DNA of 64,000 nt. Origin: Burkholderia territorii (GTDB lineage Bacteria > Pseudomonadota > Gammaproteobacteria > Burkholderiales > Burkholderiaceae). Below the pieces are notes generated by a model that worked only from the letters and a program-made list of their open reading frames with translations, was not told the origin of the DNA and did not search any database. The stretch covers positions 1 through 64,000 of the forward strand of contig NZ_CADFEJ010000007.1 of the NCBI RefSeq assembly GCF_902833055.1, given 5' to 3'. This document shows, piece after piece, positions 44,069 to 54,119 of the stretch (its first letter is position 1; every line of letters starts with the position of its first letter). Made by a program: the position numbers and the translations under genes.

Positions 44069-46066
44069 ATGTCCGAAATCACCGAAACGGCCGCGGGCGC
44101 CGCGCCCGCCCCCGCTCCGCGCCCGCTGCGCGCGATCCAGCCCCTGCCCGACCAGTTGATCAGCCAGATCGCTGCCGGCGAGGTCGTCGAACGCCCGGCG
44201 TCGGTCGTCAAGGAGCTGCTCGAGAACGCGATGGACGCCGGCGCGACGACGCTGCGCATCGTGCTCGAGGAAGGCGGCGTCAAGCGCATCTCGATCACCG
44301 ACGACGGCTGCGGCATCCCGCCCGCCGAACTGCCGCTCGCACTGATGCGCCACGCGACGAGCAAGATCCGCTCGCTCGAGGAGCTGGAGGCCGTCGCGAC
44401 GCTGGGGTTTCGCGGCGAAGCGCTCGCGTCGATCGCGTCGGTGGCCGAGATGTCGATCACGAGCCGCACGGCCGACGCCGCGCATGCGACGAAGATCGAC
44501 GCGACCACCGGCGCGCTGTCGCCGGCTGCCGGCGCGGTCGGCACGACGATCGAGGTGCGCGAGCTGTACTTCAACACGCCCGCGCGCCGCAAGTTCCTGA
44601 AAAGCGAGCAGACCGAGTTCGGCCACTGCCTCGAAATGATCCGCCGCGCGGCGCTCGCACGGCCGGACGTCGCGATCTCGGTGCTGCACAACGGCAAGGC
44701 CGTCGAGCACTGGAATGCGACGGAGCCCGCACAGCGGGTCGCGAAGATTCTCGGCGACGGCTTCGCGACCGCGCACCTGCCGCTCGACGAGCAGGCGGGG
44801 CCGCTGGCCGTCTATGGCTGCGCGGGCCTGCCGACGGCGAGCCGCGGCCGCGCCGACCAGCAATACTTCTTCGTCAACGGCCGCTTCGTGCGCGACAAGC
44901 TGCTCACGCACGCGGTACGCGCGGCATACGAGGACGTCCTTCACGGCGACCGCTATCCGTCGTACGTGCTGTTCCTCGACCTGCCGCCGGAAGCCGTCGA
45001 CGTGAACGTGCACCCGTCGAAGATCGAGGTGCGATTCCGCGATTCGCGCTCGATCCACCAATACGTGTTCCACGCGGTGCAGCGCGCACTCGCGCGCCAT
45101 GCGGGCGCGTCGCCGGAAACCACCGCGGGCGGCCATGCCGCGCAACTCGCGCCGGCGCCAAGCAGCCCCGCATCGTTCCTGAATACGCCGCTCGGCCAGG
45201 GCACGGCCACCGGCGCGGGCGGCAGTAGCGGCTTCTCGGCGGCGCGGTCATCGTCGTCGTCGGGCAACACGTGGATGCGTCAGGCACGCATGACGCAGGG
45301 CACGCTGCCGGTCGCGCAACCGCTCGCGCTCTACGATGCGCTGTTCGGCCGCAAGGACACGGGTGCGGGTACACCGGACGGCACGACGGCCCTCGCGCGC
45401 GATTCGGCGGACGCAGCCAATGCGCCCGTCGCGCCGCTGCCGGGCTTCGCCACATCGCCCGCTGCCGCGAGCGTGCATGACGAGCAGCCGCTCGGGTTCG
45501 CGCTCGGCCAGATCCACGGAATCTATGTGCTCGCGCAGAACGCGCACGGCCTCGTGATCGTCGACATGCACGCGGCACACGAGCGGATCCTGTACGAACA
45601 GTTCAAGAATGCGCTGGCCGACCGCACGGTCGCGGTGCAGTCACTGCTGCTGCCGATATCGATGACGGCGACGCCGGTCGAGATCGGCACGGTCGAGGAA
45701 GAACGCGACACGCTCGAATCGCTCGGCTTCGACCTCGCGGTGCTGTCGCCGACGACGCTCGCGATCCGCGCCGTGCCCGCACTGCTGAAGGACGCCGACC
45801 TGCAGTCGCTCGCGCGCGCGGTGCTCGCCGACCTGCACGCGTTCGGCGGCTCGCGCGTGCTCACCGAGCGCCAGCACGAGCTGCTCGGCACGCTCGCGTG
45901 CCACCACGCGGTGCGCGCGAACCGGCGCCTGACGCTCGACGAGATGAACGCGCTGCTGCGCCAAATGGAAGCGACCGAACGCGCGGACCAATGCAATCAC
46001 GGCCGGCCGACCTGGTACCAGCTCACGCTGAACGACCTCGACCGTCTCTTCATGCGCGGCCAATGA
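44069..46066 (+). CDS. mutL: DNA mismatch repair protein MutL (endonuclease type)
   Basis: The 665-residue protein has the N-terminal GHKL ATPase: [20 protein letters not shown], the DDGCGIP motif, and [11 protein letters not shown] low-complexity linker of about 100 residues follows (Ser/Gly/Ala-rich). The C-terminal domain contains [13 protein letters not shown], which fits the DQHAx2Ex4E metal site of MutL proteins that nick DNA in organisms without MutH; E. coli MutL lacks it. It couples mismatch recognition by MutS to strand removal. miaA starts within its stop codon (ATGA). Confidence 0.96.
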   Translation: MSEITETAAGAAPAPAPRPLRAIQPLPDQLISQIAAGEVVERPASVVKELLENAMDAGATTLRIVLEEGGVKRISITDDGCGIPPAELPLALMRHATSKIRSLEELEAVATLGFRGEALASIASVAEMSITSRTADAAHATKIDATTGALSPAAGAVGTTIEVRELYFNTPARRKFLKSEQTEFGHCLEMIRRAALARPDVAISVLHNGKAVEHWNATEPAQRVAKILGDGFATAHLPLDEQAGPLAVYGCAGLPTASRGRADQQYFFVNGRFVRDKLLTHAVRAAYEDVLHGDRYPSYVLFLDLPPEAVDVNVHPSKIEVRFRDSRSIHQYVFHAVQRALARHAGASPETTAGGHAAQLAPAPSSPASFLNTPLGQGTATGAGGSSGFSAARSSSSSGNTWMRQARMTQGTLPVAQPLALYDALFGRKDTGAGTPDGTTALARDSADAANAPVAPLPGFATSPAAASVHDEQPLGFALGQIHGIYVLAQNAHGLVIVDMHAAHERILYEQFKNALADRTVAVQSLLLPISMTATPVEIGTVEEERDTLESLGFDLAVLSPTTLAIRAVPALLKDADLQSLARAVLADLHAFGGSRVLTERQHELLGTLACHHAVRANRRLTLDEMNALLRQMEATERADQCNHGRPTWYQLTLNDLDRLFMRGQ

Positions 46067-47040
46067 GCGCTTCATCGCAGCCCCGCCCTACGACGATCGC
46101 CTGTCTGCTCGGCCCGACCGCCTCCGGCAAGACGGCGGCCGCGCTGGCGCTCGCCGCGCGCCGCCCGATCGAGATCGTCAGCGTCGATTCGGCGCTCGTC
46201 TACCGCGACATGGATATCGGCACCGCGAAGCCGACGCGCGACGAGCGCGCGAGCGTGCCGCACCACCTGATCGACATCATCGACCCGGCCGACGCCTATT
46301 CGGCCGCCAGTTTCCGCGCGGATGCGCTGCGCGTGATCGGCGAGATCGCCGCGCGCGGCCGCACGCCGCTGCTCGCGGGCGGCACGATGCTGTACTACAG
46401 GGCGCTGACGCAGGGCCTCAACGACCTGCCGACGGCCGACCCGGCCGTGCGCGCGGAACTGGACGCCGACGCCGCACGCGACGGCTGGCCCGCGCTGCAC
46501 GCGCGGCTCGCGCAGGTCGACCCGGCCACGGCCGCGCGGCTCGCCCCGAACGACTCGCAACGGATCCAGCGCGCGCTGGAAGTGTTCATGCTGAGCGGGC
46601 AGCCGATGTCGGCACTGCTCGCCCCGCCGACGCGCATCGACGACGCGGCGGCCGCTTACCGCTTCGTGCCGGTCGCGCTCGAACCGTCGGATCGCGCTGT
46701 GTTGCACGCGCGCATCGCGCAACGCTTCGACGCGATGCTCGACGCCGGCTTCATCGACGAAGTCGAGCGACTGCGCCGCCGCGACGATCTCCATCCCGGC
46801 CTGCCGTCGATGCGTTGCGTCGGCTATCGGCAAGTGTGGGAATTCCTCGACGGCGACACCGATTACCGGACGATGCGCGACAAGGGCATCTTCGCGACGC
46901 GCCAGCTCTGCAAGCGGCAGATCACGTGGCTGCGCGCGATGCCCGAGCGCGTCGTCGTCGACTGCATCGCGCCGGATTCGACCGGCCGGGCCGTCGACGC
47001 GCTCGAGCGCGTGCTGGACGGCCGTATCGAGGATCGCTGA
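46063..47040 (+). CDS. miaA: tRNA dimethylallyltransferase
   Basis: The 325-residue enzyme transfers a dimethylallyl group from DMAPP to N6 of adenosine 37 in tRNAs that read UNN codons. The P-loop is [14 protein letters not shown] near residue 15, followed by [29 protein letters not shown] and [13 protein letters not shown], all MiaA signatures. The start overlaps the mutL stop by four bases; the longer upstream open frame lies inside mutL. The mutL-miaA pairing is a common gene order in proteobacteria. Confidence 0.97.
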   Translation: MSASSQPRPTTIACLLGPTASGKTAAALALAARRPIEIVSVDSALVYRDMDIGTAKPTRDERASVPHHLIDIIDPADAYSAASFRADALRVIGEIAARGRTPLLAGGTMLYYRALTQGLNDLPTADPAVRAELDADAARDGWPALHARLAQVDPATAARLAPNDSQRIQRALEVFMLSGQPMSALLAPPTRIDDAAAAYRFVPVALEPSDRAVLHARIAQRFDAMLDAGFIDEVERLRRRDDLHPGLPSMRCVGYRQVWEFLDGDTDYRTMRDKGIFATRQLCKRQITWLRAMPERVVVDCIAPDSTGRAVDALERVLDGRIEDR

Positions 47041-47092
47041 CGGGGCCGGATCGATACGCATCGATCCTGGCCGGCAGCGATGCTCCTCCCGC

Positions 47093-47488
47093 TCAGTGCA
47101 CGAGCATCACGAGATTCGCGTCCCGCACCAACTGCCATCGGCCATTCGACTTGCGGAAGATCGTCAGCGTATGGCCGGCGCGGCGCACCGTCTCGCCGGC
47201 CGGGGGCGTCGCCTCGATCTCGATGAAATTGCGCATGTACGCCCAGTCGCCCATCACGCGCAGTTCGTCGATCCGGTAACGGCCGTCGACCTTCGGCCCA
47301 TTGCCCGCCGCCGCGTTTGCATCGCGCGACGCGGCCGCGAATGCTGCCTTGTCGAACGGCGGCTGGCCGGCCACCATGAAAATCGCGTCGTCGGCGATCA
47401 GGTCGAGCACGCTCGCCAGATCGCCGCGCCGGCTCGACACGAACCAGGTTTCCACCAGATCGCGAATCGCGCGTTCGTCCTCGGTCAT
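47093..47488 (-). CDS. SgcJ/EcaC-type SnoaL-like (NTF2-fold) protein
   Basis: A 131-residue single-domain protein with the NTF2 cone fold of the DUF4440/SnoaL-like group: ETWFVSSRRGDLASVLDLIADDAIFMVAG, then MRNFIEIEATPPAGETVRRAGHTLTIFRKSNGRW in pieces typical of the family. No signal peptide. Function unknown; members bind or turn over small molecules. GGAGG seven bases before the ATG fixes the start. It converges with miaA and lies about 110 bases upstream on the coding strand from the purM terminator, so it is probably transcribed separately. Confidence 0.85.
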   Translation of the reverse strand: MTEDERAIRDLVETWFVSSRRGDLASVLDLIADDAIFMVAGQPPFDKAAFAAASRDANAAAGNGPKVDGRYRIDELRVMGDWAYMRNFIEIEATPPAGETVRRAGHTLTIFRKSNGRWQLVRDANLVMLVH

Positions 47489-47533
47489 CGTCGTTCCTCC
47501 TTCGGCGGCCCGCCGATACGCGGGGCCATGCCA

Positions 47534-47567
47534 GAAAAAAAGCCGCCCGGATCGACTCCGGGCGGCT
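47534..47567 (-). terminator. Intrinsic terminator of purM
   Basis: AGCCGCCCGG (47541-47550) pairs with CCGGGCGGCT (47558-47567) over ten bases with a seven-base loop. On the minus strand the stem is followed by seven T (47534-47540). It lies just after the purM stop. Confidence 0.93.
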
Positions 47568-47595
47568 TTGCTTGCTGCATCCTGCGTGCGGTGCG

Positions 47596-48651
47596 TCAGA
47601 CCACGACCGTCTGCGCCTCGCCTTCGCGGCTCGCACGCACGGTGCCGATCTTCCACACCTGTTCGCCGGCGGCCGTCAGCTCGGCGATCGCGGCGTCGGC
47701 ATCGGCCGCCGCGACGATCACGGCCATCCCGATCCCGCAGTTGAACACGCGGTGCATTTCCGCGTCGGCGACGCCGCCGTGCTCCTGCAGCCACTTGAAC
47801 AGCGGCGGCAGCGGCCAAGCGTTCTGGTCGAGCTCGGCCGTCAGGCCTTCGCGCAGCACGCGCGGAATGTTCTCGACGAGGCCGCCACCGGTGATGTGGG
47901 CCATGCCCTTCACCGACAGCTTCTGCATCAGCGCGAGCAGCGGCTTCACGTAGATGCGCGTGGGCGCCATCAGCGTGTCGGCCAGCGAGCGGCCGTGGAA
48001 ATCGGCCGACAGGTCGGGATTCGCGCGCTCGATGATCTTGCGCACGAGCGAGAAGCCGTTCGAGTGGATGCCGCTCGACGCGAGGCCGAGCACCACGTCG
48101 CCTTCGGCGATCGTGCTGCCGTCGATGATCTTGCTCTTCTCGACCGCGCCGACCGCGAAGCCGGCCAGGTCGTATTCGCCGTCCGGGTACATGCCCGGCA
48201 TTTCGGCGGTCTCGCCGCCGATCAGCGCGCAGCCGGACAGCTCGCAGCCGTGCGCGATGCCCTTGACGACCGTGGCGGCCGTGTCGACGTCGAGCTTGCC
48301 GCACGCGAAGTAGTCGAGGAAGAACAGCGGCTCGGCGCCCTGCACGAGGATGTCGTTCACGCTCATCGCCACCAGATCCTGGCCGACGGTGTCGTGTTTG
48401 TTCAGATGAAAGGCCAGCTTGAGCTTGGTGCCCACGCCGTCGGTGCCCGACACGAGCACCGGCTCCTTGTACTTCTTCGGCACTTCGAACAGCGCGCCGA
48501 ACCCGCCGATGCCGCCGAGCACGCCGTCGCGCAGGGTTTTCTTCGCAAAAGGCTTGATCTTGTCGATGAGGGCGTCGCCCGCGTCGATGTCGACGCCTGC
48601 GTCGCGGTAGGACAGACCCTGAGCGTCGGGAGCGGATTTCGGAGGATTCAT
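47596..48651 (-). CDS. purM: Phosphoribosylformylglycinamidine cyclo-ligase (AIR synthetase)
   Basis: The 351-residue enzyme closes the imidazole ring in purine synthesis, using ATP. Motifs are [64 protein letters not shown] and [13 protein letters not shown], the full PurM set. Length is standard. It is monocistronic, ends with a clear terminator, and is divergent from hda across 238 bases that must hold both promoters. Confidence 0.97.
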   Translation of the reverse strand: MNPPKSAPDAQGLSYRDAGVDIDAGDALIDKIKPFAKKTLRDGVLGGIGGFGALFEVPKKYKEPVLVSGTDGVGTKLKLAFHLNKHDTVGQDLVAMSVNDILVQGAEPLFFLDYFACGKLDVDTAATVVKGIAHGCELSGCALIGGETAEMPGMYPDGEYDLAGFAVGAVEKSKIIDGSTIAEGDVVLGLASSGIHSNGFSLVRKIIERANPDLSADFHGRSLADTLMAPTRIYVKPLLALMQKLSVKGMAHITGGGLVENIPRVLREGLTAELDQNAWPLPPLFKWLQEHGGVADAEMHRVFNCGIGMAVIVAAADADAAIAELTAAGEQVWKIGTVRASREGEAQTVVV

Positions 48652-48889
48652 GGGGGAATGCGAGAAGGTCGGTAAAATGCGATTTTACCCGAAGCCGGCC
48701 CGTTGGCCGGAATTCCCAGCACCGAATCGTCAGGGATTGCATCTTGGTCGACACGTCCCCGTTTTCATCGCCACGCGAGCCGCGCCGAAACCCGCGCGCC
48801 GCCGTGCGTGCGGCCGAGTGTGCAGGCACCGGAGCAGCCCCCCGCGCGTGCCCGGCGTACGGCGCGCGTTTCATCAACCGACCCGCATT

Positions 48890-49633
48890 GTGACTGTTGT
48901 GTCCCGTCAACTGACGCTCGATCTCGGCACGCCGCCGCCCGCCACGTTCGACAACTTCATCATGAATGAGGAGAACGACGAGCTCATCTCGCGGCTCCAG
49001 AAGCTCGACCTCGCGCTCGCGGCAGGGCCCGTGCCGGACCGGTCGTTCTACATCTGGGGCGAGCCCGGCAGCGGCCGCACCCATCTGCTGCAGGCGCTCG
49101 TGAGCGACGCGTCGTACGGCTACGCGCGCTACCTGACGCCGCAAAGCCCGCTCGGCGCGTTCACGTTCGACCCGCGCATCGGCATCTACGCGATCGACGA
49201 CTGCGACAAGATGAGCGATACCCAGCAGGTCGCGCTGTTCAACCTGTTCAACGAGGTCCGCGCGCACCCCTCGAGCGCGTTCGTCGCGGCGGGGCCCGCG
49301 GCGCCGCTCGCGCTCGACGTGCGCGAGGATCTGCGCACGCGGCTCGGCTGGGGGCTCGTGTTTCACCTGTCGCCGCCGTCCGACGCCGGCAAGATCGCCG
49401 TGCTGAAGCTCGCGGCGAAGGAGCGCGGGATCGCGCTCACCGACGACATCGCCGCCTACCTGCTGACCCATTTCCGCCGCGACATGCCGAGCCTGATGGC
49501 GCTGCTCGACGCGCTCGACCGCTTCTCGCTCGAGCAGAAACGCGCCGTCACGCTGCCGCTGTTGCGCCGGATGCTGGCCCGCCCCGGCGACGACATCGCG
49601 CCGCCGGGCACAGGCCCGAACCGCTTCGAGTAA
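48890..49633 (+). CDS. hda: DnaA regulatory inactivator Hda
   Basis: The 247-residue AAA+ protein resembles DnaA domain III. With the beta clamp it stimulates ATP hydrolysis on DnaA and so limits re-initiation. The N-terminal clamp-binding motif is QLTLDLG, the P-loop-like segment WGEPGSGRTHLLQA, and the Walker B region YAIDDCDKM. The GTG at 48890 was chosen because the clamp motif must be near the N-terminus; a GTG nine bases later is possible. The upstream open frame is not conserved-looking. The HAD gene follows after 11 bases. Confidence 0.93.
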   Translation: MTVVSRQLTLDLGTPPPATFDNFIMNEENDELISRLQKLDLALAAGPVPDRSFYIWGEPGSGRTHLLQALVSDASYGYARYLTPQSPLGAFTFDPRIGIYAIDDCDKMSDTQQVALFNLFNEVRAHPSSAFVAAGPAAPLALDVREDLRTRLGWGLVFHLSPPSDAGKIAVLKLAAKERGIALTDDIAAYLLTHFRRDMPSLMALLDALDRFSLEQKRAVTLPLLRRMLARPGDDIAPPGTGPNRFE

Positions 49634-49644
49634 AATGCGCATCC

Positions 49645-50322
49645 ATGACTAATCTGGCACTCTTTGACCTCGATCACACGCTGATCCCGACCGATAGCGA
49701 CCACGAATGGGGCCGCTTCATGGTGAAGCTCGGCATCGTCGACGCGGAAAGCTTCTCGCGTCAGAACGATCAGTTCTTCGCCGACTACAAGGCCGGCAAG
49801 CTCGACATCCATGCGTACCTGTGCGCGATGCTCACGCCGCTCGCGAAGTATTCGCGCGCGCAGCTCGCCGAATGGCACGAGCAGTACATGCACGAGGTGA
49901 TTCGCCCCGCGATGACGCCCGCCGCGCTCGAGCTCGTGCGCAAGCACCTCGATGCCGGCGACCTGTGCTGCGTCGTGACCGCGACCAACGAGTTCATCAC
50001 GCGCCCGATCGCGACCGCGTTCGGCGTCGACACGCTGATCGCGTGCGAGGTCGAAACGACCGACGGGCATCCCGACTCGCCGTACACGGGCCGGCCGACC
50101 GGCACGCCGAGCTATCGCGAAGGCAAGATCGTGCGCACCGAAGCGTGGCTCGCGTCGCTCGGCAAGCACTGGGACGACTTCGAACACAGCTACTTCTACA
50201 GCGACTCGCACAACGACATCCCGTTGCTCGAGAAAGTCACCGACCCGATCGCGACCAACCCCGACGACACGCTGCGTGCGCATGCAAGCAACCGCGGCTG
50301 GCGCATCCTCGATCTCTTCTGA
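49645..50322 (+). CDS. HAD-superfamily (subfamily IB, SerB-like) phosphatase
   Basis: The 225-residue enzyme has the nucleophile motif FDLDHTLIP, motif II TATNEF, a Lys in GKIVRTE, and motif IV FYSDSHNDIPLLE, so it is a complete phosphomonoesterase. Members of this group dephosphorylate phosphoserine, histidinol phosphate or related small substrates; the sequence does not decide. It lies between hda and pcnB, and only five bases separate its stop from the pcnB start, so it is probably co-transcribed with both. Confidence 0.9.
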   Translation: MTNLALFDLDHTLIPTDSDHEWGRFMVKLGIVDAESFSRQNDQFFADYKAGKLDIHAYLCAMLTPLAKYSRAQLAEWHEQYMHEVIRPAMTPAALELVRKHLDAGDLCCVVTATNEFITRPIATAFGVDTLIACEVETTDGHPDSPYTGRPTGTPSYREGKIVRTEAWLASLGKHWDDFEHSYFYSDSHNDIPLLEKVTDPIATNPDDTLRAHASNRGWRILDLF

Positions 50323-50327
50323 ACGTC

Positions 50328-51863
50328 GTGATCAAAAAATTCATTCGCAAGCTGCTCGGCCAGGACGGCGCCGAACAAACGTCGCCCGCCGAGGCACCCG
50401 CCGCCGACACGGCCGCTGCGCAGCGCCCCGCGAAGGGCAGCCGCGGCGGCGCCGCGAAGAAGCCGCGCAGCAATCATGAACCGACCGTCGTGCCGGCCAG
50501 CGTGCACCAGATCGATCCGTCGCTGATCTCGCGCAATGCCGTACGCGTGACCGACACGCTGCAGCAGGCGGGCTTTCGCGCGTTCATCGTCGGCGGCGCG
50601 GTGCGCGACCTGCTGCTCGGCATCGCACCGAAGGACTTCGACGTCGCGACCGACGCAACGCCGACCGAGGTGCAGCGGCTGTTCCGCCGCGCGCGCCTGA
50701 TCGGCCGCCGCTTCCAGATCGTCCACGTGCAGTTCGGCCAGGAACTGATCGAGGTGTCGACGTTCCGCGCACTGGTCGACGCGCCGCCCGAAGCCGCCGC
50801 GGCCGAGCCGCCGAAGCGCCTGAAGCGCGACGAGCTCGACCGCCGCACGCATGCGGTGGACGCCAGCGGCCGCGTGCTGCGCGACAACGTGTGGGGCGAG
50901 CAGCACGAAGACGCCGCGCGCCGCGACTTCACGATCAACGCGATGTACTACGACCCGTCGACGCAGACGGTGCTCGACTACCACGACGGGATGGCCGACA
51001 TGCGCGCCCGCCTGTTGCGGATGATCGGCGACCCGGCCACGCGCTATCGCGAGGATCCGGTGCGGATGCTGCGCGTCGTGCGTTTCGCGGCGAAGCTCGG
51101 CTTCGAGATCGAGCCGCACACGCGCGAGCCGATCAACGCGCTCGCCGATCTCGTCAACAACGTGCCGGCCGCGCGCCTGTTCGACGAAATGCTGAAGCTG
51201 CTGCTGTCGGGCCACGCGCTCGCATGCCTGCAGCGGCTGCGCAAGGAAGGGCTGCACCACGGGCTGCTGCCGCTCCTCGACGTCGTGCTCGAACAGCCGC
51301 AGGGCGAGAAGTTCATCACGCTCGCGCTGAACAACACCGACGCGCGCGTGCGCGCCGGCAAGCCTGTGTCGCCGGGTTTCCTGTTCGCGACGCTGCTGTG
51401 GCACGACATGCGCCAGCGCTTCGAGCAATACACGGCGGAAGGCGAATTCCCGGTGCCGGCGCTCCATCGCGCGATGGACGACGTGATCGACATGCAGACC
51501 GAGAAACTCGCGATCCACAAGCGCTACTCGGCCGACATGCGCGAGATCTGGGGCCTGCAGCTGCGCCTAGAAAAACGCTCGGGCCGCAGCGCGATGCGGC
51601 TGCTGGAACACCAAAGGTTTAGAGCGGGGTATGATTTCCTCCTGTTACGCTGCGAATCCGGCGAGCTCGATGCGCAAGTCGGACAGTGGTGGACGGATTT
51701 CATCGAAGGCGACGCGGCCGCGCGCGAGGCACTCCTCACGCAGGGCGGCTCGAAGGAGAAATCGCCCCGCAAGCGGCGCCGCCGCGGCGGCGCGCGAAAC
51801 CGCAAGCCGGGCGAAAGCGCCGCCGAGCAGGCGCCGGACACCGCGGGCGGTTCCGACGACTGA
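50328..51863 (+). CDS. pcnB: Poly(A) polymerase I
   Basis: The 511-residue nucleotidyltransferase has the class II signature GGAVRDLLLGIAPKDFDVAT, RRFQIVHVQFG, and the RRDFTINAMYYDP and YREDPVRMLRVVRFAAKLGF segments. The first 60 residues and the last 40 are basic and flexible; the end RKRRRRGGARNRK probably binds RNA, as in E. coli PAP I. It adds A tails that promote decay of RNA. The start is GTG at 50328; the longer open frame lies inside the HAD gene. Confidence 0.94.
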   Translation: MIKKFIRKLLGQDGAEQTSPAEAPAADTAAAQRPAKGSRGGAAKKPRSNHEPTVVPASVHQIDPSLISRNAVRVTDTLQQAGFRAFIVGGAVRDLLLGIAPKDFDVATDATPTEVQRLFRRARLIGRRFQIVHVQFGQELIEVSTFRALVDAPPEAAAAEPPKRLKRDELDRRTHAVDASGRVLRDNVWGEQHEDAARRDFTINAMYYDPSTQTVLDYHDGMADMRARLLRMIGDPATRYREDPVRMLRVVRFAAKLGFEIEPHTREPINALADLVNNVPAARLFDEMLKLLLSGHALACLQRLRKEGLHHGLLPLLDVVLEQPQGEKFITLALNNTDARVRAGKPVSPGFLFATLLWHDMRQRFEQYTAEGEFPVPALHRAMDDVIDMQTEKLAIHKRYSADMREIWGLQLRLEKRSGRSAMRLLEHQRFRAGYDFLLLRCESGELDAQVGQWWTDFIEGDAAAREALLTQGGSKEKSPRKRRRRGGARNRKPGESAAEQAPDTAGGSDD

Positions 51864-51898
51864 CGCGCACGCCGGCGAACGACGTAGGAAGTGATGCC

Positions 51899-52441
51899 AT
51901 GACGGTTGCATATATCGGACTGGGGGCGAATCTCGGCGATGCGCGCCAGACCCTGAAGGACGCGGTGGTGTGCCTCGCGCAGCAGCGCACCATCTCGATC
52001 CTCGGCAAATCGAGCCTGTATCGCACGGCGCCCTTCGAAGCGGGCGGCGACGACTACTACAACTGCGTCGTCAAGATCGACACGACGCTGTCGGCCCGTG
52101 AGCTGCTCGCGCTCTGCCAGAAGATCGAACATCACTTCGGGCGCGAGCGCCCGTATCGCAACGCGCCGCGCACGCTCGACCTCGATATCCTGCTGTTCGG
52201 CTCAGATTCGATCGACGAGCCCGACCTGATCGTCCCGCATCCGCGCCTCACCGATCGCGCATTCGCGCTCGTGCCGCTCGTCGAGATCGAGCCGGCGCTC
52301 GACATCCCCGCGCGCGGCCGCGCCGATGCGTACCTCGCCTCCGTCGCGGATCAGCGCGTCGAGAAGGTGCAGACCTGTCAATGCCTGATGCAGAAGGCCC
52401 TTGCCGCCGGCGCTGACGCCGACAAGAACCGCTGCCGATGA
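51899..52441 (+). CDS. folK: 2-amino-4-hydroxy-6-hydroxymethyldihydropteridine pyrophosphokinase
   Basis: The 180-residue enzyme (HPPK) pyrophosphorylates the pterin in folate synthesis. Conserved parts are [15 protein letters not shown] at the N-terminus, [13 protein letters not shown], and the catalytic [11 protein letters not shown] with [16 protein letters not shown] at 51899 follows GGAAG; earlier in-frame codons lie inside pcnB. Its stop overlaps the next ATG (ATGA). Confidence 0.96.
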   Translation: MTVAYIGLGANLGDARQTLKDAVVCLAQQRTISILGKSSLYRTAPFEAGGDDYYNCVVKIDTTLSARELLALCQKIEHHFGRERPYRNAPRTLDLDILLFGSDSIDEPDLIVPHPRLTDRAFALVPLVEIEPALDIPARGRADAYLASVADQRVEKVQTCQCLMQKALAAGADADKNRCR

Positions 52442-53124
52442 ACATCAATCCGCTGACCGTCACCGCGCCCGACCTGCGCGCCCCGCATCGCTATCTGGTG
52501 ATCGAAGGGCCCATCGGCGTCGGCAAGACGACGCTCGCGCGCCTGTTCGCCGAGCGCTGGTCGATGCAGACGCTGCTCGAGCGCCCGCAGGACAACCCGT
52601 TTCTCGAACGCTTCTATCGCGACACCGCGCGCTACGCGCTGCCCGCGCAGCTGTCGTTCGCGCTGCAGCGCGCGCAGCAGGCGCGCGAACTGATCGGCGC
52701 GCTCGATACGGGCCGGCCCGTCGTCGCCGATTTCATGCCGCAGAAGAACGACATCTTCGCGCGGCTGAACCTGCCGGAAGACGAATGGCAGCTGTACCGG
52801 TCTATCGCGACGCACGTGGACGTGCCGCAAGCCCCCGCGCCCGATCTCGTCATCTATCTGCAGGCGAGCCCAGAGGTGCTGTTCTCGCGCATCCAGAAGC
52901 GCGGGCTGCCGATGGAGCTGCAGATCAGCGACGCGTACCTGCGCTCGCTCGTCGATGCGTACAACGAATTCTTCTACCACTACGACCGCACGCCGGTGCT
53001 CACGGTCGCAGCCGAACACCTGAACCCGCAAGACTCCCCCGACGACCTCGCGCTGCTGATCGAGCGCATCGACACGATGCGCGGCCGCAAGGAATTCTTC
53101 GTCAAGGGCGAGACGACGCGCTGA
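52438..53124 (+). CDS. Deoxynucleoside kinase (dGK/dAK type)
   Basis: The 228-residue P-loop kinase has [14 protein letters not shown] near residue 23, the [13 protein letters not shown] segment, [13 protein letters not shown], and LIYLQ-like [19 protein letters not shown], which match bacterial deoxyguanosine/deoxyadenosine kinases that salvage deoxynucleosides. Substrate preference cannot be read from sequence. It sits between folK and panB, a gene order typical of Burkholderia and relatives. Confidence 0.9.
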   Translation: MNINPLTVTAPDLRAPHRYLVIEGPIGVGKTTLARLFAERWSMQTLLERPQDNPFLERFYRDTARYALPAQLSFALQRAQQARELIGALDTGRPVVADFMPQKNDIFARLNLPEDEWQLYRSIATHVDVPQAPAPDLVIYLQASPEVLFSRIQKRGLPMELQISDAYLRSLVDAYNEFFYHYDRTPVLTVAAEHLNPQDSPDDLALLIERIDTMRGRKEFFVKGETTR

Positions 53125-53168
53125 CGCGTCCTCGCTCGGTCGCTCCTCCCTATCGAACCGGATTTCCC

Positions 53169-53984
53169 ATGACCTATCTCCAGGAATCGAGCCGGCCTGC
53201 CGTCACCGTGCCCAAGCTGCAGGCAATGCGCGAGGCCGGCGAGAAGATCGCGATGCTCACCTGCTACGACGCGAGCTTTTCCGCGCTGCTCGATCGCGCC
53301 GGCACCGATGTGCTGCTGATCGGCGACTCGCTCGGCAACGTGCTGCAGGGCCACACCACCACGCTCCCCGTGTCGATCGACGACATCGCCTACCACACCG
53401 CATGCGTCGCGCGTGTGCAACCGCGCGCGCTCGTCGTCGCCGATTTGCCGTTCGGCACGTACGGCACGCCGGCGGAGGCGTTCGCGAACGCGGTGACGCT
53501 GATGCGCGCCGGCGCGCAGATGGTCAAGCTCGAAGGCGGCGAATGGCTCGCCGACACGATCCGCTTCCTCGTCGAACGCTCGGTGCCGGTGTGCGCGCAC
53601 CTCGGTCTCACGCCGCAGTCGGTGCATGCGTTCGGCGGCTTCAAGGTGCAGGGCCGCACCGAAGCCGGTGCCGCGCAGCTGCTGCGCGATGCGCGCGCGA
53701 TCGAAGATGCCGGCGCGCAGCTCGTCGTGCTCGAAGCGGTGCCGACGCTCGTCGCGTCCGAGGTCACGCACATGCTGAAGATTCCGACGATCGGCATCGG
53801 CGCAGGCCTCGATTGCTCGGGCCAGGTGCTGGTGCTGCACGACATGCTCGGCATTTTCCCCGGCAAGCGCCCGCGTTTCGTGAAGGATTTCATGCAGGGC
53901 CAGCCGAACATCCAGGCGGCCGTCGAAGCGTACGTGAGCGCCGTGAAGGACGGCTCGTTCCCGGGCCCGGAACACTCGTTCTGA
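53169..53984 (+). CDS. panB: 3-methyl-2-oxobutanoate hydroxymethyltransferase
   Basis: The 271-residue TIM-barrel enzyme transfers a hydroxymethyl group from methylene-tetrahydrofolate to ketoisovalerate, the first committed step to pantothenate. Family motifs are [44 protein letters not shown] and [21 protein letters not shown]. The ATG at 53169 is the standard start. A terminator 24 bases after the stop ends the hda-panB run of plus-strand genes. Confidence 0.97.
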   Translation: MTYLQESSRPAVTVPKLQAMREAGEKIAMLTCYDASFSALLDRAGTDVLLIGDSLGNVLQGHTTTLPVSIDDIAYHTACVARVQPRALVVADLPFGTYGTPAEAFANAVTLMRAGAQMVKLEGGEWLADTIRFLVERSVPVCAHLGLTPQSVHAFGGFKVQGRTEAGAAQLLRDARAIEDAGAQLVVLEAVPTLVASEVTHMLKIPTIGIGAGLDCSGQVLVLHDMLGIFPGKRPRFVKDFMQGQPNIQAAVEAYVSAVKDGSFPGPEHSF

Positions 53985-54007
53985 CGCGCGGTTAGCGTCC
54001 GTTCGAT

Positions 54008-54046
54008 AAAAAAGCGCGGCACCCTTTGCAGGGTGCCGCGCTTTTT
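54008..54046. terminator. Bidirectional intrinsic terminator between panB and pabB
   Basis: GCGCGGCACCC (54014-54024) pairs with GGGTGCCGCGC (54031-54041) over 11 bases around a six-base loop. Six A precede and five T follow. It can end panB on the plus strand and pabB on the minus strand. Confidence 0.95.
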
Positions 54047-54119
54047 CTTTGGGCGGCGCCGCGTTGCCGAAGATCGACGGTGCCGGTTCTTCGGACACGC
54101 GGCCCGGGCGCTCATCGCG

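Noticed and set aside
47093-49642. An 849-codon minus-strand frame across purM and hda
   Set aside because: Only its last 131 codons (from 47488) form a real gene with GGAGG and a family fold; the rest is out-of-frame purM and antisense hda.
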